From NCBI RefSeq assembly GCF_000384295.1, contig NZ_KB913037.1, positions 3,768,649-3,832,648 on the forward strand: a stretch of DNA of 64,000 nt, written 5' to 3'. This document shows positions 19,135 through 29,034 of this stretch, piece by piece. How positions within the stretch are numbered: the stretch's first letter is position 1; each line of letters begins with the position of its first letter. The DNA comes from Amycolatopsis balhimycina FH 1894 (GTDB lineage Bacteria; Actinomycetota; Actinomycetes; Mycobacteriales; Pseudonocardiaceae). The translations under genes were made by a program, and so were the position numbers. Under the pieces are notes generated by a model. That model ran no database searches. It was given only the letters and a program-made list of their open reading frames with translations, and was not told where the DNA came from.

Positions 19135-19419
19135 GAAGTGTGCCCTCCTAGCACTGAGCCCTTGAATTGTGACAAGGACCCACACCGCTCCGGTTTGATG
19201 CCGGAGCCTACGACACGCCAAGTGACACTCAACTGGCGCACTGCGGGTGCACGCTAGAAAGGAAAAGCACCGACAGTCACCAGTTCAGGGTCGATCGTGA
19301 CCAAAGGGTGACTTCCAGTCGACATCCGGAAATACGACGGTTACCTCATGGATTCACTAGCTCCCACTCGAACGCGTTGGTGAAGATCACCCGGTAGTAC
19401 TGAATGCGTAGCCAAGTGA

Positions 19420-21156
19420 TTACTTCGGGCCGCGAGTCCAGTTCACCGCGGACCCGAACGGGCCCACCATCGGAGGACCGGGGGTAACGCCCGAGATGCC
19501 CGATCCGATCGCCAGGGTGTCAGCCAATTGGAACAACGGGATTACCACGTTCTGACGCCAAAGTTCAGGCTCAAGAGTGGTGAGAGCTTCGGCGATCGGC
19601 GTCGATCCGGATAGCGCCGTGTCGATCGACGGCTGCAGCGCCGGGACGCAGAGCCCGGCGGAATTGCCCGGAACGATCGGCTTGGTCTTGTCCGTTCCCG
19701 AGGCGGTCTGCTCCGGCCGGCAGCCGAAGGTCGACGCGAGCACCGACGCCGTGTCGCCGCCGACTGCCTGCGGGACGACGGCGATGTCGATCCCGACGTT
19801 GCCCGCCGAGTCACCGGACGGCTGCTGGACCCCGTCGACGACCGGCATCGCGAGCAGGCCGCTGAACAGGTCTCGCGGCGGCGGCGTGATCGCGTTGACC
19901 TCGATGCCCTGCGCGACGAGCTCGGCGGCGAGCTCCTTCGCGATCGTCGCGTACGGCTCCTGGGTGGCCGGCGAGGCGATGACCAGCGAAAGGGCCTTGC
20001 CGTTCTTGCGCCAGGTACCCGCGGTCTTGGCGTAGCCGGCCGCCTTCAGCGACTCTTCGGCCTTCGCGACGTCGGGCGCGGTGGGCGGGCCGGGCGGGAT
20101 GGTCGCCGCGTACCCGGCCTCCGACGGCGCCTTCACCTGGGCGTCGGCGTGGAGCGTCGACGACGGGCCGCCGTTGACGCCTTCGGCGACCAGCTTGCCG
20201 CGGTCGATCAGCGCGGCGACGCCGGCCCGGACCTGGCTGTCCCGCAGCGTGGCGCTGACCGGGCGCAGCAACACGCCGGCCACCACCGGCCTGGCCACGG
20301 TGTGCAGCTTCACGGCCGGGCCGAGGTCGCCGAGCCGCTTGAGCCCGTCACCGGCGGTCCTGGCCAGCGCGAACTGGTCGTTGCCGCTCTGCAGCGCGGG
20401 CAGCAGGGTGTTCTGGTCCGCCCGGCGCAGGACGATCCGGTCGATCGCCGCGGGCTTCTCCCAGTAGCGCTCGTTGCGCTCGAGGATGACCTCGCCGCGG
20501 GCGGTGTCGATGCTCTTGATCGAGAACGGCCCGGCGATGGCGGGGAAGTTCGACGCGAGCGCGCCCCGCCAGCCGTCGGGCGCGTCCTTGAGCAGGTGGG
20601 CGGGGAGCAGGTCCGAGAACAGCGTCCGCCAGCCGGGGTACGGCTTGGCGAAGGTGACCTCGACGCGCTTGCCGCCTTCGCGGGACTGCAGGTCGGTGAT
20701 CTGCCGGTAGCCGGCGGGCTCGATCACGCCGGGCTGGTCGCGCATCTGGGTGCGCAGGTAGTCGAAGTCCTCGGCGGCGATGGGCGCGCCGTCGGACCAG
20801 GACGCGTCGGCCCGGATGTCGTAGGCGACCACGAACGGCTGCTGCGAGATCACCTGCGCGGCCTTCATCAGGTTCTTGTCGAGCTCGGTGCTGCCGTCGT
20901 CCTTCTGGCGGAACACCGAGGGCAGCAGCAGCTGCGACAGCGCGGAGGTCACCTGGGACGAGTCCGCGAGGTTGTGCGGGTTGTACCCGCCGAGCACGTC
21001 GTCGACGCCGACGACGATCTGCGACGGCGTCTTGCCGGTGGTGGACGCGGGCGCGACCGACGACGAGACGACCGGGGGCGGCGGGGTGTTGGAACAGGCG
21101 GTGAGCAGCACGGCCGCGAGTGCCAGTACCGGCACCGCTTTGCGATTCACCCGCAC
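19420..21156 (-). CDS. lpqW: LpqW-like lipoprotein (family 5 solute-binding fold)
   Basis: A 578-residue lipoprotein: signal peptide VNRKAVPVLALAAVLLTACSN with lipobox LTAC, a Pro/Ser/Thr linker (about 22-45), then an SBP-5 fold (VAYDIRADASWSDGAPI, NERYWEKPAAIDRIVLRR). The gene next to typA in Mycobacterium is lpqW (Rv1166), whose SBP-like product tunes mannoside (LM/LAM) synthesis instead of importing a solute. Position and length suggest the same here. The GTG at 21156 has GGGAGGA 7 nt upstream; a second GTG is two codons later. The alternative is a second binding protein for the Dpp-type transporter next door. Confidence 0.82.
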   Translation of the reverse strand: MRVNRKAVPVLALAAVLLTACSNTPPPPVVSSSVAPASTTGKTPSQIVVGVDDVLGGYNPHNLADSSQVTSALSQLLLPSVFRQKDDGSTELDKNLMKAAQVISQQPFVVAYDIRADASWSDGAPIAAEDFDYLRTQMRDQPGVIEPAGYRQITDLQSREGGKRVEVTFAKPYPGWRTLFSDLLPAHLLKDAPDGWRGALASNFPAIAGPFSIKSIDTARGEVILERNERYWEKPAAIDRIVLRRADQNTLLPALQSGNDQFALARTAGDGLKRLGDLGPAVKLHTVARPVVAGVLLRPVSATLRDSQVRAGVAALIDRGKLVAEGVNGGPSSTLHADAQVKAPSEAGYAATIPPGPPTAPDVAKAEESLKAAGYAKTAGTWRKNGKALSLVIASPATQEPYATIAKELAAELVAQGIEVNAITPPPRDLFSGLLAMPVVDGVQQPSGDSAGNVGIDIAVVPQAVGGDTASVLASTFGCRPEQTASGTDKTKPIVPGNSAGLCVPALQPSIDTALSGSTPIAEALTTLEPELWRQNVVIPLFQLADTLAIGSGISGVTPGPPMVGPFGSAVNWTRGPK

Positions 21157-21538
21157 GCCCTGTTCCTCCCAGATTCTCCCCGATCGGGGCAGCCATGCTC
21201 CCACGACCACCTCCGCCGCCGGAACCGAGATTCCCATACCCGGATCACCCGGGCGCGGGCCCCCGTGGTGCCGCTATGGGGAAGGACGCGCGGACCACCG
21301 TCCGGGTTCCCGGACTGTTCCGGAACGGCGGAACGAACACGGGCCGGACACGAGAAAGGTTCATGTCGGTGGTGAGCACCAGGCTCCGAGTCCGTCGGAG
21401 CCCCTATAAAGATATAAGGAGAAGGACAGCGGAATTCGTGACGCCGGGTTCGGCGTCAGTCTACCCAGCGTGGCGAACCGGGAACGAAAGAACCTCCCGG
21501 CGGAAGACACCGGGAGGCCCTTTCGGCTTTCGGGAAGA
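21157..21538. other. Gap between typA and lpqW with AT-rich patch
   Basis: This 382-bp stretch holds no convincing gene. It has the typA terminator (21493-21517), a short hairpin GGCTCCGA/TCGGAGCC (21382-21402), and an unusually AT-rich patch TATAAAGATATAA (21405-21417). On the minus strand the patch offers TATCTT as a -10 for lpqW, which would give lpqW a leader of about 250 nt. On the plus strand it precedes AAGGAGAAGG, but no protein of note follows. Confidence 0.4.
21493..21517 (-). terminator. Terminator of typA
   Basis: CCTCCCGG (21493-21500) pairs with CCGGGAGG (21510-21517). On the minus strand the stem is followed by TTCTTTCGTT, a T-rich tail typical of intrinsic termination. Confidence 0.7.
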
Positions 21539-23464
<1,926 letters not shown>

Positions 23465-23596
23465 GCGAGAACTCCTGAACTTCAAGGGTTGGATGGCCGC
23501 GTCAGCCCGTCAGGGGGTCTCGTGACCGGCTCTGGTCACACGCGGACCTCACCAAGGATACCTCCCGCCCCATTGTGAGCAGTCCCACGCCCCCAG

Positions 23597-23615
23597 ATCG
23601 GTTAGGCTCACCTAA
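23597..23615. promoter_or_regulatory. IdeR/DtxR-type iron box
   Basis: ATCGGTTAGGCTCACCTAA matches the 19-bp iron-box consensus TTAGGTTAGGCTAACCTAA at 16 positions by my count. It overlaps a possible -10 TAACGT (23613-23618) and lies about 40 nt before the Cys-rich mini-protein start. Iron-bound IdeR (DmdR) would repress transcription here. Confidence 0.75.
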
Positions 23616-23652
23616 CGTGGATACCCGGTGAGCGTCGCCGATCGGAGGGAGC

Positions 23653-23808
23653 GTGCGCGTGGGCAAGAAGCCGGACGACCCGCGGAAGGTCGTGCGCAAG
23701 CTGATGAAGGCCGGCAAGGTCAAGAAGAAGTGCTGCCGGTCGAAGCCGCGCTGCAAGAAGTGCCCGGTATTGGCTCTGAAGAAGGCGAAGCTGGACCTGG
23801 CCGCGTAG
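23653..23808 (+). CDS. Small basic Cys-rich protein under an iron box
   Basis: A 51-residue protein, VRVGKKPDDPRKVVRKL then MKAGKVKKKCCRSKPRCKK and CPVLALKKAKLDLAA. The spacing C-C-x5-C-x2-C could hold a metal or Fe-S centre, and the protein is otherwise Lys/Arg-rich. GGAGGG lies just upstream; GTG 23653 and GTG 23659 are both possible starts. The iron box at 23597-23615 predicts expression only in iron starvation. I recall similar short proteins in related genera but no function. It is convergent with the YciI gene, 3 nt away. Confidence 0.8.
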   Translation: MRVGKKPDDPRKVVRKLMKAGKVKKKCCRSKPRCKKCPVLALKKAKLDLAA

Positions 23809-23811
23809 GCC

Positions 23812-24111
23812 TCAGTGGGGCACGGCCTCGTTGATCTGCCGCAGCTCGGGTGCGGTCTTCGTCGGCGAGAACTCGATGACCTCGTACTTTGCGAGGTGCT
23901 TCACGCAGAACGGGTCGGACGCCAGGATGGCGTCGAGCTTCCCCCTGGACATCGGCCGCGTGATGATCACGCCGCCGGTGCGCGGGTTCCGCCGTCCGGA
24001 AGCCAGGAAGTGGCCGTGCTCGTACTGCTTGTTCAGCCACTCGGCGTGGTCCGGGAGCGCGTAGTCGATTTCCTCGATCGGGGCTGTGTAGTTCAGCAGG
24101 ACGACATACAT
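23812..24111 (-). CDS. YciI family protein
   Basis: A 99-residue ferredoxin-like alpha+beta protein of the YciI/YCII family (MYVVLLNYTAPIEEIDYAL; DHAEWLNKQYEHGHFLASGRR). The conserved His and Asp of the putative active site are in PDHAEWL. Relatives include muconolactone-isomerase-like and cis-enamine-type enzymes, but most members have no known reaction. I set the ATG at 24111 because a -10 hexamer TACGGT ends 6 nt upstream (leaderless). A longer frame to 24225 would cross that promoter and the trp leader. Confidence 0.85.
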   Translation of the reverse strand: MYVVLLNYTAPIEEIDYALPDHAEWLNKQYEHGHFLASGRRNPRTGGVIITRPMSRGKLDAILASDPFCVKHLAKYEVIEFSPTKTAPELRQINEAVPH

Positions 24112-24117
24112 GGATAG

Positions 24118-24123
24118 ACCGTA
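24118..24123 (-). promoter_or_regulatory. -10 hexamer of leaderless YciI gene
   Basis: TACGGT on the minus strand, then CTATCC and the ATG at 24111; the spacing of 6 places +1 on the A of ATG. Confidence 0.5.
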
Positions 24124-24177
24124 ACTCCGCTCGCGCGCTCGCGCGTCCGGACGATGCGAAGTGGTGACGGATCGGGC

Positions 24178-24183
24178 TATAGT
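24178..24183 (+). promoter_or_regulatory. -10 hexamer of the trp leader/trpS transcript
   Basis: TATAGT, 7 nt before the leader-peptide ATG at 24191, so the leader peptide itself is nearly leaderless. This is the only good promoter upstream of trpS. Confidence 0.6.
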
Positions 24184-24190
24184 CGGCGCC

Positions 24191-24238
24191 ATGCACGCGC
24201 AGACGTCCAGCTGGTGGCCGCCCACGGCGGCCGTCTAG
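24191..24238 (+). CDS. trp leader peptide (MHAQTSSWWPPTAAV)
   Basis: A 15-residue reading frame with two adjacent Trp codons at positions 8 and 9, ending at TAG 24236-24238. The Trp codons lie directly before hairpin segment 1 of the attenuator. When charged tRNA-Trp is scarce, a ribosome stalled there covers segment 1 and lets the antiterminator form. It is a sensor, not a functional protein. Confidence 0.9.
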   Translation: MHAQTSSWWPPTAAV

Positions 24239-24284
24239 TCCTGCGCTGATCACCAGCGGCCGCCCCGGGACGGGCGGCCTTTTT
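24216..24284 (+). promoter_or_regulatory. Ribosome-mediated tryptophan attenuator
   Basis: Four pairing segments are readable: 1 = GGCCGCC (24216-24222), 2 = GGCGGCC (24226-24232), 3 = GGCCGCCC (24258-24265), 4 = GGGCGGCC (24272-24279). Pairing 1:2 is the pause hairpin with loop CAC, 2:3 is the antiterminator, and 3:4 followed by TTTTT (24280-24284) is the terminator. The leader-peptide stop falls between segments 2 and 3. It should let trpS be transcribed only when Trp-tRNA is limiting. Confidence 0.9.
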
Positions 24285-24328
24285 CGTGCCTTCTCCGGGG
24301 TGGCCCGACCTCGGAAGGAACCCCCACG

Positions 24329-25294
24329 ATGAGCAAGCTGTCCGGCATCACGCCCTCCGGTCACGTCCACCTCGGCAACCACCTCGGGGCCGTCCGCCGC
24401 TGGGCCCTCGAGGGCGGCGTGGACGACCTGTACTTCGTCGCCGACCTGCACGGCATGACGACCTCGCACAACCCGGCGAGACTCCGATCCTTGGCGCGTG
24501 AGCAGCTGGCCGTGCTGATCGCCGCCGGCATCGATCCCGGGCGGGTGTTCGTCCAGTCCGACCTGACCCGCGAGCTGGGCGCGCTGACCTGGGTCCTGGA
24601 GTGCACCTGCAACTACGGCGAGGCCGCGCGGATGATCCAGTTCAAGGAGAAGTCGAAGGGCCAGGCCGGCGTGCGGCTGTCGCTGCTGACCTACCCGGCG
24701 CTGATGGCCGCGGACATCCTCCTGCAGGGCGCGGACGAAGTGCCGGTCGGCGAGGACCAGCGCCAGCACGTCGAGCTGACGCGGACCCTCGCGAAACGCT
24801 TCAACAGCACGTACGGCGAGGTGTTCACCGTCCCGGAGGCGGTGCTCCCGCCCGCGGGCGCGCGGGTGCGGGACCTGACCGACCCGACGCGCAAGATGTC
24901 GAAGTCGACGCGGGACGCGGCGGGCGTGGTGTTCGTCCTCGACGAGCCCGACCAGGTTCGCCGCAAGATCCGCCGCGCGGTCACCGACGGCGGCTCGGTA
25001 CCGGTGCACGCCCCGGACACCCGCCCGGGCATGGCGAACCTGCTGGAGATCCTGGCCGCCTGCCGGGGCGGCTCCCCGGCGGACCTGGCAGAGGAGTTCT
25101 CGTCGTACGGAGCGGTCAAGGACGCCGTCGCCGACGCCGTGATCGAGGAGCTCCGCCCCCTGCGTGAACGGGCGTTGACGCTGCTCGACGACGTCGCGGA
25201 GCTGGACCAGGTCCGCAAGGCGGGTGCGGAACGCGCTCGCGAGCGCGGCTCGCACCGGCTCGACGCGGCGCTGCGCATGATCGGCGCCTGTTGA
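24329..25294 (+). CDS. trpS: Tryptophanyl-tRNA synthetase
   Basis: Charges tRNA-Trp with tryptophan. It is a 321-residue class Ic synthetase with the HIGH-like HLGN (14-17) and KMSKS (189-193). ATG 24329 lies behind GGAAGGAA. Control by a Trp attenuator is typical of an auxiliary TrpRS: in Streptomyces coelicolor the second, indolmycin-resistant TrpRS is regulated this way. I infer that this may be a second copy, but cannot tell resistance from sequence or whether another trpS exists outside the window. It is convergent with the Nudix gene across a long hairpin. Confidence 0.93.
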   Translation: MSKLSGITPSGHVHLGNHLGAVRRWALEGGVDDLYFVADLHGMTTSHNPARLRSLAREQLAVLIAAGIDPGRVFVQSDLTRELGALTWVLECTCNYGEAARMIQFKEKSKGQAGVRLSLLTYPALMAADILLQGADEVPVGEDQRQHVELTRTLAKRFNSTYGEVFTVPEAVLPPAGARVRDLTDPTRKMSKSTRDAAGVVFVLDEPDQVRRKIRRAVTDGGSVPVHAPDTRPGMANLLEILAACRGGSPADLAEEFSSYGAVKDAVADAVIEELRPLRERALTLLDDVAELDQVRKAGAERARERGSHRLDAALRMIGAC

Positions 25295-25296
25295 AG

Positions 25297-25351
25297 AGCC
25301 GTGAATGGCACATCGAGAGACTTGAAGTCCCTGAATGTGCCATTCACGGCT
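25297..25351. terminator. Long bidirectional hairpin between trpS and the Nudix gene
   Basis: Two 27-nt arms (25297-25323 and 25325-25351) pair with three mismatches around a 1-nt centre; each begins AGCCGTGAATGGCACAT. It fills the whole gap between the convergent stops. It resembles the element at 30888-30946 in length and placement. Confidence 0.7.
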
Positions 25352-25741
25352 TTAGCCGAGCAGGTCCCGGAAGGCCGGGAGCAGGATGCGGTCGGCGGGC
25401 AGCCAGTCGATGTCGTCGAGGTCGTCGGGCCCGAGCCAGCGCAACGCCCGGTGCTCGACGGCCCGCGGCTCTTCCCCGGGCGAAACGAGCGAAGCCGCGT
25501 AGATCCGCAGGACCTTCCCGCCGGGCAGCGGGACGTCTTCGCCGACGCGGTCGCCGACCTCGACGACGACGTCCAGCTCCTCGCTGCACTCCCGGGCCAG
25601 CGCGAAGGCCTCGGACTCCCCCTCCTCGACCCGGCCGCCGGGCAGCTCCCACTGCCCCGCGTGTTTCGGCGGCCACGCCCGCTGTTGAGCCAGCAGCTTG
25701 CCGTCGCGTACCAAGGCGGCTCCCACGATCACAGCGTTCAC
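25352..25741 (-). CDS. Nudix (MutT-type) (deoxy)nucleoside triphosphate pyrophosphohydrolase
   Basis: A 129-residue cytoplasmic hydrolase. The Nudix box GRVEEGESEAFALARECSEE fits G-x5-E-x7-RE-x2-EE. The N-terminus VNAVIVGAALVRDGKLLAQQR and WPPKHAGQWELPGG are typical of MutT-like enzymes that clean oxidised or unwanted nucleotides. GTG 25741 was chosen: the frame continues upstream only through the histidine-kinase gene. It is 11 nt after the kinase stop and is the last gene of a regulator-kinase-Nudix run. A candidate -10 TAAGTT lies 8 nt upstream, so it may also have its own leaderless promoter. Confidence 0.9.
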   Translation of the reverse strand: MNAVIVGAALVRDGKLLAQQRAWPPKHAGQWELPGGRVEEGESEAFALARECSEELDVVVEVGDRVGEDVPLPGGKVLRIYAASLVSPGEEPRAVEHRALRWLGPDDLDDIDWLPADRILLPAFRDLLG

Positions 25742-25752
25742 AGTCCCGGAAC

Positions 25753-27075
25753 TTACCCGGAAGCCCCGCCGGGGACCGCGCGCCAGACGACGACGAACCG
25801 CGCGCCGCCGTCCGGGGACTCGGCCACCTGGACGCGGCCGCCCCGGCGTCGCACGGTCTCCGCCACCATCGCCAGGCCCAGTCCGGTGCCACCCGAGGAC
25901 CGGGCGCGGTCGTCGGCGATCCGGTAGAACCGGTCGAACACCTTCTCCCGGTGCTCCGGGGCGATGCCCGGGCCGTCGTCGTCGACCACCACCCGCACCG
26001 ACGAGCGGGACGCGAGCACCGAGACGACGATCTGGCCCCGCGCGTAGCGGCACGCGTTGCGCAGCAGGTTGTCGAGCACTAACTCCACCTCGGCGTGCCC
26101 GGCGGACGCCCAGGCCTGCGCGACCGCGCTGCTCACCCGCGCCTCCGGTACCCCGGCCGGCAGCCGGGCCACCGCCGCGCGGACCTCGCTCACCAGCTCG
26201 ACCGGCTCCGCCTGCGGCACCTCCCCCGCGTCCGAACGGGCCAGCGACAGCAGCCCGTCCAGCAGCGCCGACAACCGCTCGGCTTCGGTGAGGATGTCCG
26301 ACAGCGTCTCCTGCGCCAGCTCCGGATCGGGGTTGGCGACGGCCACCTCGGCCTGCACCCGGATCGACGCGACCGGCGAGCGCAGCTCGTGCGCGGCGTC
26401 GCCGGTGAAGCGCCGCAGCCGTTCGCTCGCCTGCTCCTGGCGCTCGAGCAGGGCGTTGAACTCCTCCGCGAGCGCGCGCAGCTCGTCGTGCGAGTCCGGC
26501 AGCGCCAGCCGCGCCCCCGGCGGCAGCGACCGCACCGAGCCGCGCATGCGCGCGACCGGCCGCAGCGCCAGCCGGACCACCAGCCACGTCGCGAAGCCCG
26601 CCACCAGCGCGCCGATCGACGCGACGACCACCAGCCACACCCCGCCGTAGTGCACCGCCGCGGAGAACCCGACCAGGCCGGCGCCGGCGACGACCAGCCG
26701 CTGCGAACCGTCCGGCGTGCTGACGACCGTGCCCAGGTACCGCGCGCCGTCGCGCTGCACCGGCTGTCCCGCCTTGAGCGCCGAGACGTCCACCGGACCG
26801 AGCCCGGCCGGGGCGCCGCCGTCCAGCGGAGCGCCCGCGATGTCCAGCACCCGCAGCGTGACCGGGGCCGCGCCGGACAGCGGCCGGCCGGCGCTCACGT
26901 CGGCACCGGCCGGGCCGAGCGCGCTCACCAGCTCGCGGTCGACCGAGTCGATGAGCAGCGGCGAGAGGCTCGACGCGGCGAGCGCCGCCAGCCCGAGCAG
27001 GCAGCCCAGGGTGATCGTCGCGGCCAGCACGGTGATCCGGGCCTGCAGGGACCGGCCCCGCCACCACGGGATCAC
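25753..27075 (-). CDS. Two-component sensor histidine kinase
   Basis: A 440-residue membrane kinase. TM1 is about 12-36 and an extracytoplasmic sensor domain spans about 37-143. TM2 is about 146-171, followed by HAMP. The HisKA motif FTGDAAHELRSPVASIR has the phosphorylated H229. The HATPase motifs are LVLDNLLRNACRYA (N box), DDDGPGIAPEH (G1) and GGTGLGLAMV (G2). The GTG start overlaps the response-regulator stop as GTGA. Its sensor loop is Ala/Gly-rich with no recognised ligand fold. It probably responds to envelope stress or a peptide, judged from the divergent LolA-like and ABC exporter genes. Confidence 0.94.
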   Translation of the reverse strand: MIPWWRGRSLQARITVLAATITLGCLLGLAALAASSLSPLLIDSVDRELVSALGPAGADVSAGRPLSGAAPVTLRVLDIAGAPLDGGAPAGLGPVDVSALKAGQPVQRDGARYLGTVVSTPDGSQRLVVAGAGLVGFSAAVHYGGVWLVVVASIGALVAGFATWLVVRLALRPVARMRGSVRSLPPGARLALPDSHDELRALAEEFNALLERQEQASERLRRFTGDAAHELRSPVASIRVQAEVAVANPDPELAQETLSDILTEAERLSALLDGLLSLARSDAGEVPQAEPVELVSEVRAAVARLPAGVPEARVSSAVAQAWASAGHAEVELVLDNLLRNACRYARGQIVVSVLASRSSVRVVVDDDGPGIAPEHREKVFDRFYRIADDRARSSGGTGLGLAMVAETVRRRGGRVQVAESPDGGARFVVVWRAVPGGASG

Positions 27076-27788
27076 GGGGTGATGACCTCGTCGAGCTCCG
27101 CGTCGGACGCCAGGTAGCCGTGCCCGCGCACAGTCCGCAGCAGCGCGCCGGCGCCGACCGCGTCGAGCTTGCGCCGCACGTAACCGACGTAGACCTCGAC
27201 GAGGTTGCGGGTCACGGCCTGCTCTTCGCCCCAGACCGCGCGCAGCAGCTCGTCCTTCGTGACGACCGTGCCCGCCCGCCCGACGAGCACGTCGAGCAGC
27301 GCGAACTCGCGTGGGCTGAGGCCGACCTCCTCGCCGCTCCAGTGCACCTGCCGCAGCCCGCGGTCGACCTCCAGCGCGCCGAGCCGCAGCGTGCCGCGGC
27401 CGGTCTCCGGCCCCACCCGGCGCAGCACCGCGCGGACCTGCGCGACCAGCACCACGAAGGAGAACGGCTTCACGAGGTAGCCGTCGGCGCCGAGGTCGAG
27501 GCCGTCGGCCTGGTCGATCTCGCCGTCCTTGGCCGAGACCAGCAGCACCGGCGTGGTGACGCCGTCCTTGCGCAGCCGCTCCAGCACGCGGTAGCCGGAC
27601 AGGCCCGGCAGCATGATGTCGAGCAGCACGACGTCGAACGAGCCGGTGCTCGCCAGCTGCAGCCCGCTGGGGCCGTCCGCGGCGGTGACCACGTCCATCC
27701 CCTCCGCGCGCAGCCCGCGTTGCAGGGCCTTCCGCACGCCCGGTTCGTCGTCGACCACCAGCACCCGAGGTTTCACGAGACTCATCAT
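27072..27788 (-). CDS. OmpR/PhoB-family response regulator
   Basis: A 238-residue regulator. The receiver domain has acidic residues VVDDEPG, phospho-acceptor D57 in LLDIMLPG, and Lys in LVKPFSF. A winged-helix C-terminal domain follows (LSPREFALLDVLVGRAGTVVTKDELL; EVYVGYVRRKLDAVGA; VRGHGY). It is first gene of the operon and overlaps the kinase by 4 nt. The intergenic region to the divergent gene carries TCTCAG direct repeats spaced 11 and 32 bp (27817-27865), the usual phasing for OmpR-family sites, so it may control both directions. Confidence 0.94.
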   Translation of the reverse strand: MMSLVKPRVLVVDDEPGVRKALQRGLRAEGMDVVTAADGPSGLQLASTGSFDVVLLDIMLPGLSGYRVLERLRKDGVTTPVLLVSAKDGEIDQADGLDLGADGYLVKPFSFVVLVAQVRAVLRRVGPETGRGTLRLGALEVDRGLRQVHWSGEEVGLSPREFALLDVLVGRAGTVVTKDELLRAVWGEEQAVTRNLVEVYVGYVRRKLDAVGAGALLRTVRGHGYLASDAELDEVITP

Positions 27789-27816
27789 GGCCGGTTTGCG
27801 CAGGTCGTGCCTCAGT

Positions 27817-27865
27817 TCTCAGCGCGATCTCAGGGTGGGAGGGAGAACCTTCAGGGGTATCTCAG
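27817..27865. promoter_or_regulatory. Phased TCTCAG direct repeats, candidate response-regulator sites
   Basis: TCTCAG occurs at 27817-27822, 27828-27833 and 27860-27865, with related CTCAG at 27811 and TTCAG at 27849. The 11-bp and 32-bp spacings put all copies on one DNA face between the response-regulator gene and the LolA-like gene. Confidence 0.5.
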
Positions 27866-27936
27866 CCTCGAGAGGGAAGCGTCGGAGCCAGGGAGCCGGG
27901 CACACTCGGGCCCGGGAACACCACAGGGAGAGACGC

Positions 27937-29034
27937 ATGAAACCGAAGACGAAGGGCATCACCGCCGCGATCGTCGGTACCGCGCTCGGTGCGGGCGGGC
28001 TCGCGTTCGTCGCGATGCCGGCCAGCGCCGACGACAAGCCGGCCCTGCCGCAGATCAGCGCCGAGGACCTCGTGCAGTCGGTCGTGCAGGCGAAGCCGGG
28101 CGCGTTCGACGGCACGCTGAAGGTCAGCAACGACCTGGGCCTGCCCGCGGTCGGGAACGCGCTGCCGGGGGCGTCGGCGCTGAACATCGATTCGGCGCAC
28201 ATCTTCAGTGACGGCGCGGGCAAGAGCCGCCTGGCCGTCACGCAGGGGGCGAGCCAGGAGACCGTGGTCCACGACGGCACGACCGTCTGGGACTACAGCT
28301 CCAAGACGAACACCGCGACGAAGGTGACCGTCCCGGCCGACGTGGCCAAGCAGAAGGGCGCGGGCAGCGAGAAGACGCCCGACCCGCTCACGGCTTCGAC
28401 GGAGCTGCTCGCGAAGGTCCGCGAGAGCAGCACGGTGTCGGTCGACGGCACCGCGACCGTCGCGGGCCGGCCGGCGTACGAGCTGGTCCTGACGCCGAAG
28501 CCGGCCGAGCGGACGCTGCTGCGCGAGATCCGCGTCGCCGTCGACTCGCAGACGCGGATGCCGCTGCGCGTGGCGGTGCTGAGCAACGGGACGGCGACGC
28601 CGGCGCTCGAGGTCGCGTTCACCCAGGTCGAGTTCACGCAGCAGCCGGCCGACCTGTTCGCCTTCACCCCGCCGAAGGGCGCCAAGGTGCAGGAGAAGAC
28701 GCCGACGATCGACCAGAAGGACAAGGACCTCGCCGAGCAGGCCAAGCAGGACGTCAAGGTCGTCGGCGACGGCTGGGACACCGTCATCACCGGCAAGGTC
28801 CCCGCGGACGCGCTGAACGCGGCGCCGAAGCAGCAGTCCGGCCGTGAAGGCCGCGGTGGCAACGCCGACCCGAAGGCGCTGCTCGAGCGGTTCGCCAAGA
28901 AGGTCAGCGGCGCCTGGGGCAGCGGCTACCTCGTCACCACGAAGGTCGGCAGCGCGGTGCTGACCGACGACGGCCGGTTCGCGGCCGGTGCGGTGCCGGA
29001 GCAGGTCCTGTACGAAGCGCTGGGCCAGAAGTGA
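27937..29034 (+). CDS. Secreted LolA-like / RseB-like lipid-binding domain protein
   Basis: A 365-residue exported protein. The signal peptide is MKPKTKGITAAIVGTALGA... ending ASA-DD at about residue 31. The body has the LolA/LppX/RseB half-barrel pattern (DGTLKVSNDLGLP; AGRPAYELVLTPK; EIRVAVDSQTRMPLRVAVL; QQPADLFAFTPPKGAKV). No lipobox is seen. Such proteins carry lipids or sense envelope damage. ATG 27937 lies behind AGGGAG. It overlaps the downstream ABC ATPase by 4 nt (GTGA) and is divergent from the two-component operon, which probably controls it. Confidence 0.85.
   Translation: MKPKTKGITAAIVGTALGAGGLAFVAMPASADDKPALPQISAEDLVQSVVQAKPGAFDGTLKVSNDLGLPAVGNALPGASALNIDSAHIFSDGAGKSRLAVTQGASQETVVHDGTTVWDYSSKTNTATKVTVPADVAKQKGAGSEKTPDPLTASTELLAKVRESSTVSVDGTATVAGRPAYELVLTPKPAERTLLREIRVAVDSQTRMPLRVAVLSNGTATPALEVAFTQVEFTQQPADLFAFTPPKGAKVQEKTPTIDQKDKDLAEQAKQDVKVVGDGWDTVITGKVPADALNAAPKQQSGREGRGGNADPKALLERFAKKVSGAWGSGYLVTTKVGSAVLTDDGRFAAGAVPEQVLYEALGQK

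Noticed and set aside
16972..19257. 761-codon plus-strand open frame opposite the binding-protein gene
   Set aside because: Antisense shadow; the minus-strand gene has a lipobox and family motifs.
24191..24328. N-terminal extension of trpS or a T-box element
   Set aside because: The upstream ATG frame ends at TAG 24236 before trpS; no T-box specifier/antiterminator sequence is present, while the tandem Trp codons and four-segment pairing fit ribosome-mediated attenuation.
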